From Leuconostoc holzapfelii (GTDB lineage Bacteria; Bacillota; Bacilli; Lactobacillales; Lactobacillaceae), in assembly GCF_012396485.1 (NCBI RefSeq), contig NZ_JAAXPO010000007.1:24556-88555 (forward strand): a DNA stretch of 64,000 nt, read 5' to 3'. The notes beneath the pieces were generated by a model, which made no database searches, had not been told where the DNA came from, and was given only the letters and a program-made list of their open reading frames with translations. Below, piece by piece: positions 63,890 through 64,000 of this stretch. How positions within the stretch are numbered: the stretch's first letter is position 1; the number at the start of each line of letters is the position of its first letter. Made by a program: the position numbers and the translations under genes.

Positions 63890-64000
63890 TCATCCGAACA
63901 CCGCATGTTTCTGAAAGACTTTTCGTGGTGATTGCCAGTTGAGCGTTTTCATTGGCCTGGCATTAATCCAATGATTAATTTGATCTAATTCTTTCTGACT
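63890..64000 (-). mobile_element. IS30-family transposase, C-terminal end (cut by window)
   Basis: Reading from 64000 leftwards: SQKELDQINHWINARPMKTL, then NWQSPRKVFQKHAVFG and TGA. The pattern INxxxNxRPxKxLxWxxPxxVF is the conserved end of IS30-type DDE transposases, including the IS1070 type of Leuconostoc. The rest of the element is outside the window. The frame is intact over these 36 residues, so the copy may be complete. Confidence 0.85.

Noticed and set aside
63680..63931. 83-codon plus-strand frame near the right end
   Set aside because: Runs through the IS30 transposase 3' end in antisense and a GC-rich palindrome; no ribosome site.

Overview
This 64 kb window is chromosomal DNA of a low-to-medium-GC lactic acid bacterium. 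A Leuconostoc/Weissella-type relative (Leuconostocaceae) is the best guess. The grounds are the tmRNA tag AKNENSFAIAA, the GAPDH active-site block [10 protein letters not shown], the fab/acc cluster ordered fabZ-fabT-fabH-acpP-fabK-fabD-fabG-fabF-accB-fabZ-accC-accD-accA, the comG-methyltransferase-ackA block and the GRP-type sugar uptake protein. The genus cannot be fixed from sequence reading alone. Most of the window is dense core genome; only the last ~1.2 kb is AT-rich accessory DNA. Layout, 0-23 kb: an ArsR-type regulator tail, tRNA-Leu(CAA), a DUF2075 ATPase, a GT8 glycosyltransferase, an OppA-like binding protein and a nucleoside hydrolase are followed by the rsmG-parA-parB-DUF951-ychF block, a DUF1129/two-component set, nagB, pgi, the complete seven-gene comG pseudopilus operon with a YtxK-like methyltransferase and ackA, an unusual MltG-like/GH73 wall hydrolase, and a CcpA-type-operator-controlled sugar transporter. 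Layout, 23-50 kb: greA, YfhO and a class B PBP, then an SDR protein, a four-gene MoxR AAA+/VWA operon, a TPP-riboswitch-controlled thiW-thiM-thiD-thiE operon, pepF, an alpha/beta hydrolase, proBA, a divergent nucleoside hydrolase/ferredoxin-NADP reductase pair, an EndA-like nuclease, a putative cystine ABC transporter behind an attenuator with a Cys-Arg leader peptide, an HD-domain protein, metG and gapA. Layout, 50-64 kb: a metallophosphoesterase, the complete FabT-controlled type II fatty-acid synthesis and acetyl-CoA carboxylase cluster, ssrA (tmRNA), a small orphan gene, a decayed gene and the end of an IS30-family element. The most interesting structure is not a gene. At least eight genes (rih-like at 4923, ychF, pgi, the nucleoside hydrolase at 41694, its divergent neighbour FNR, both fabZ genes and accD) have their only good Shine-Dalgarno sequence 27-87 nt upstream of the start codon. 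In each case the gap holds a stem-loop (in one case a branched structure). If the structure is subtracted, only about 8-15 nt remain, which is a normal SD-to-start spacing. This looks like systematic SD-hairpin-start architecture (RNA fold or ribosome-bridged spacers), enriched in lipid synthesis genes. Other points worth attention are a catalytic-site-degenerate MltG domain fused to a glucosaminidase, a cysteine-type transcription attenuator, two probable leaderless genes, two binding proteins without lipobox cysteines, and a candidate small RNA.
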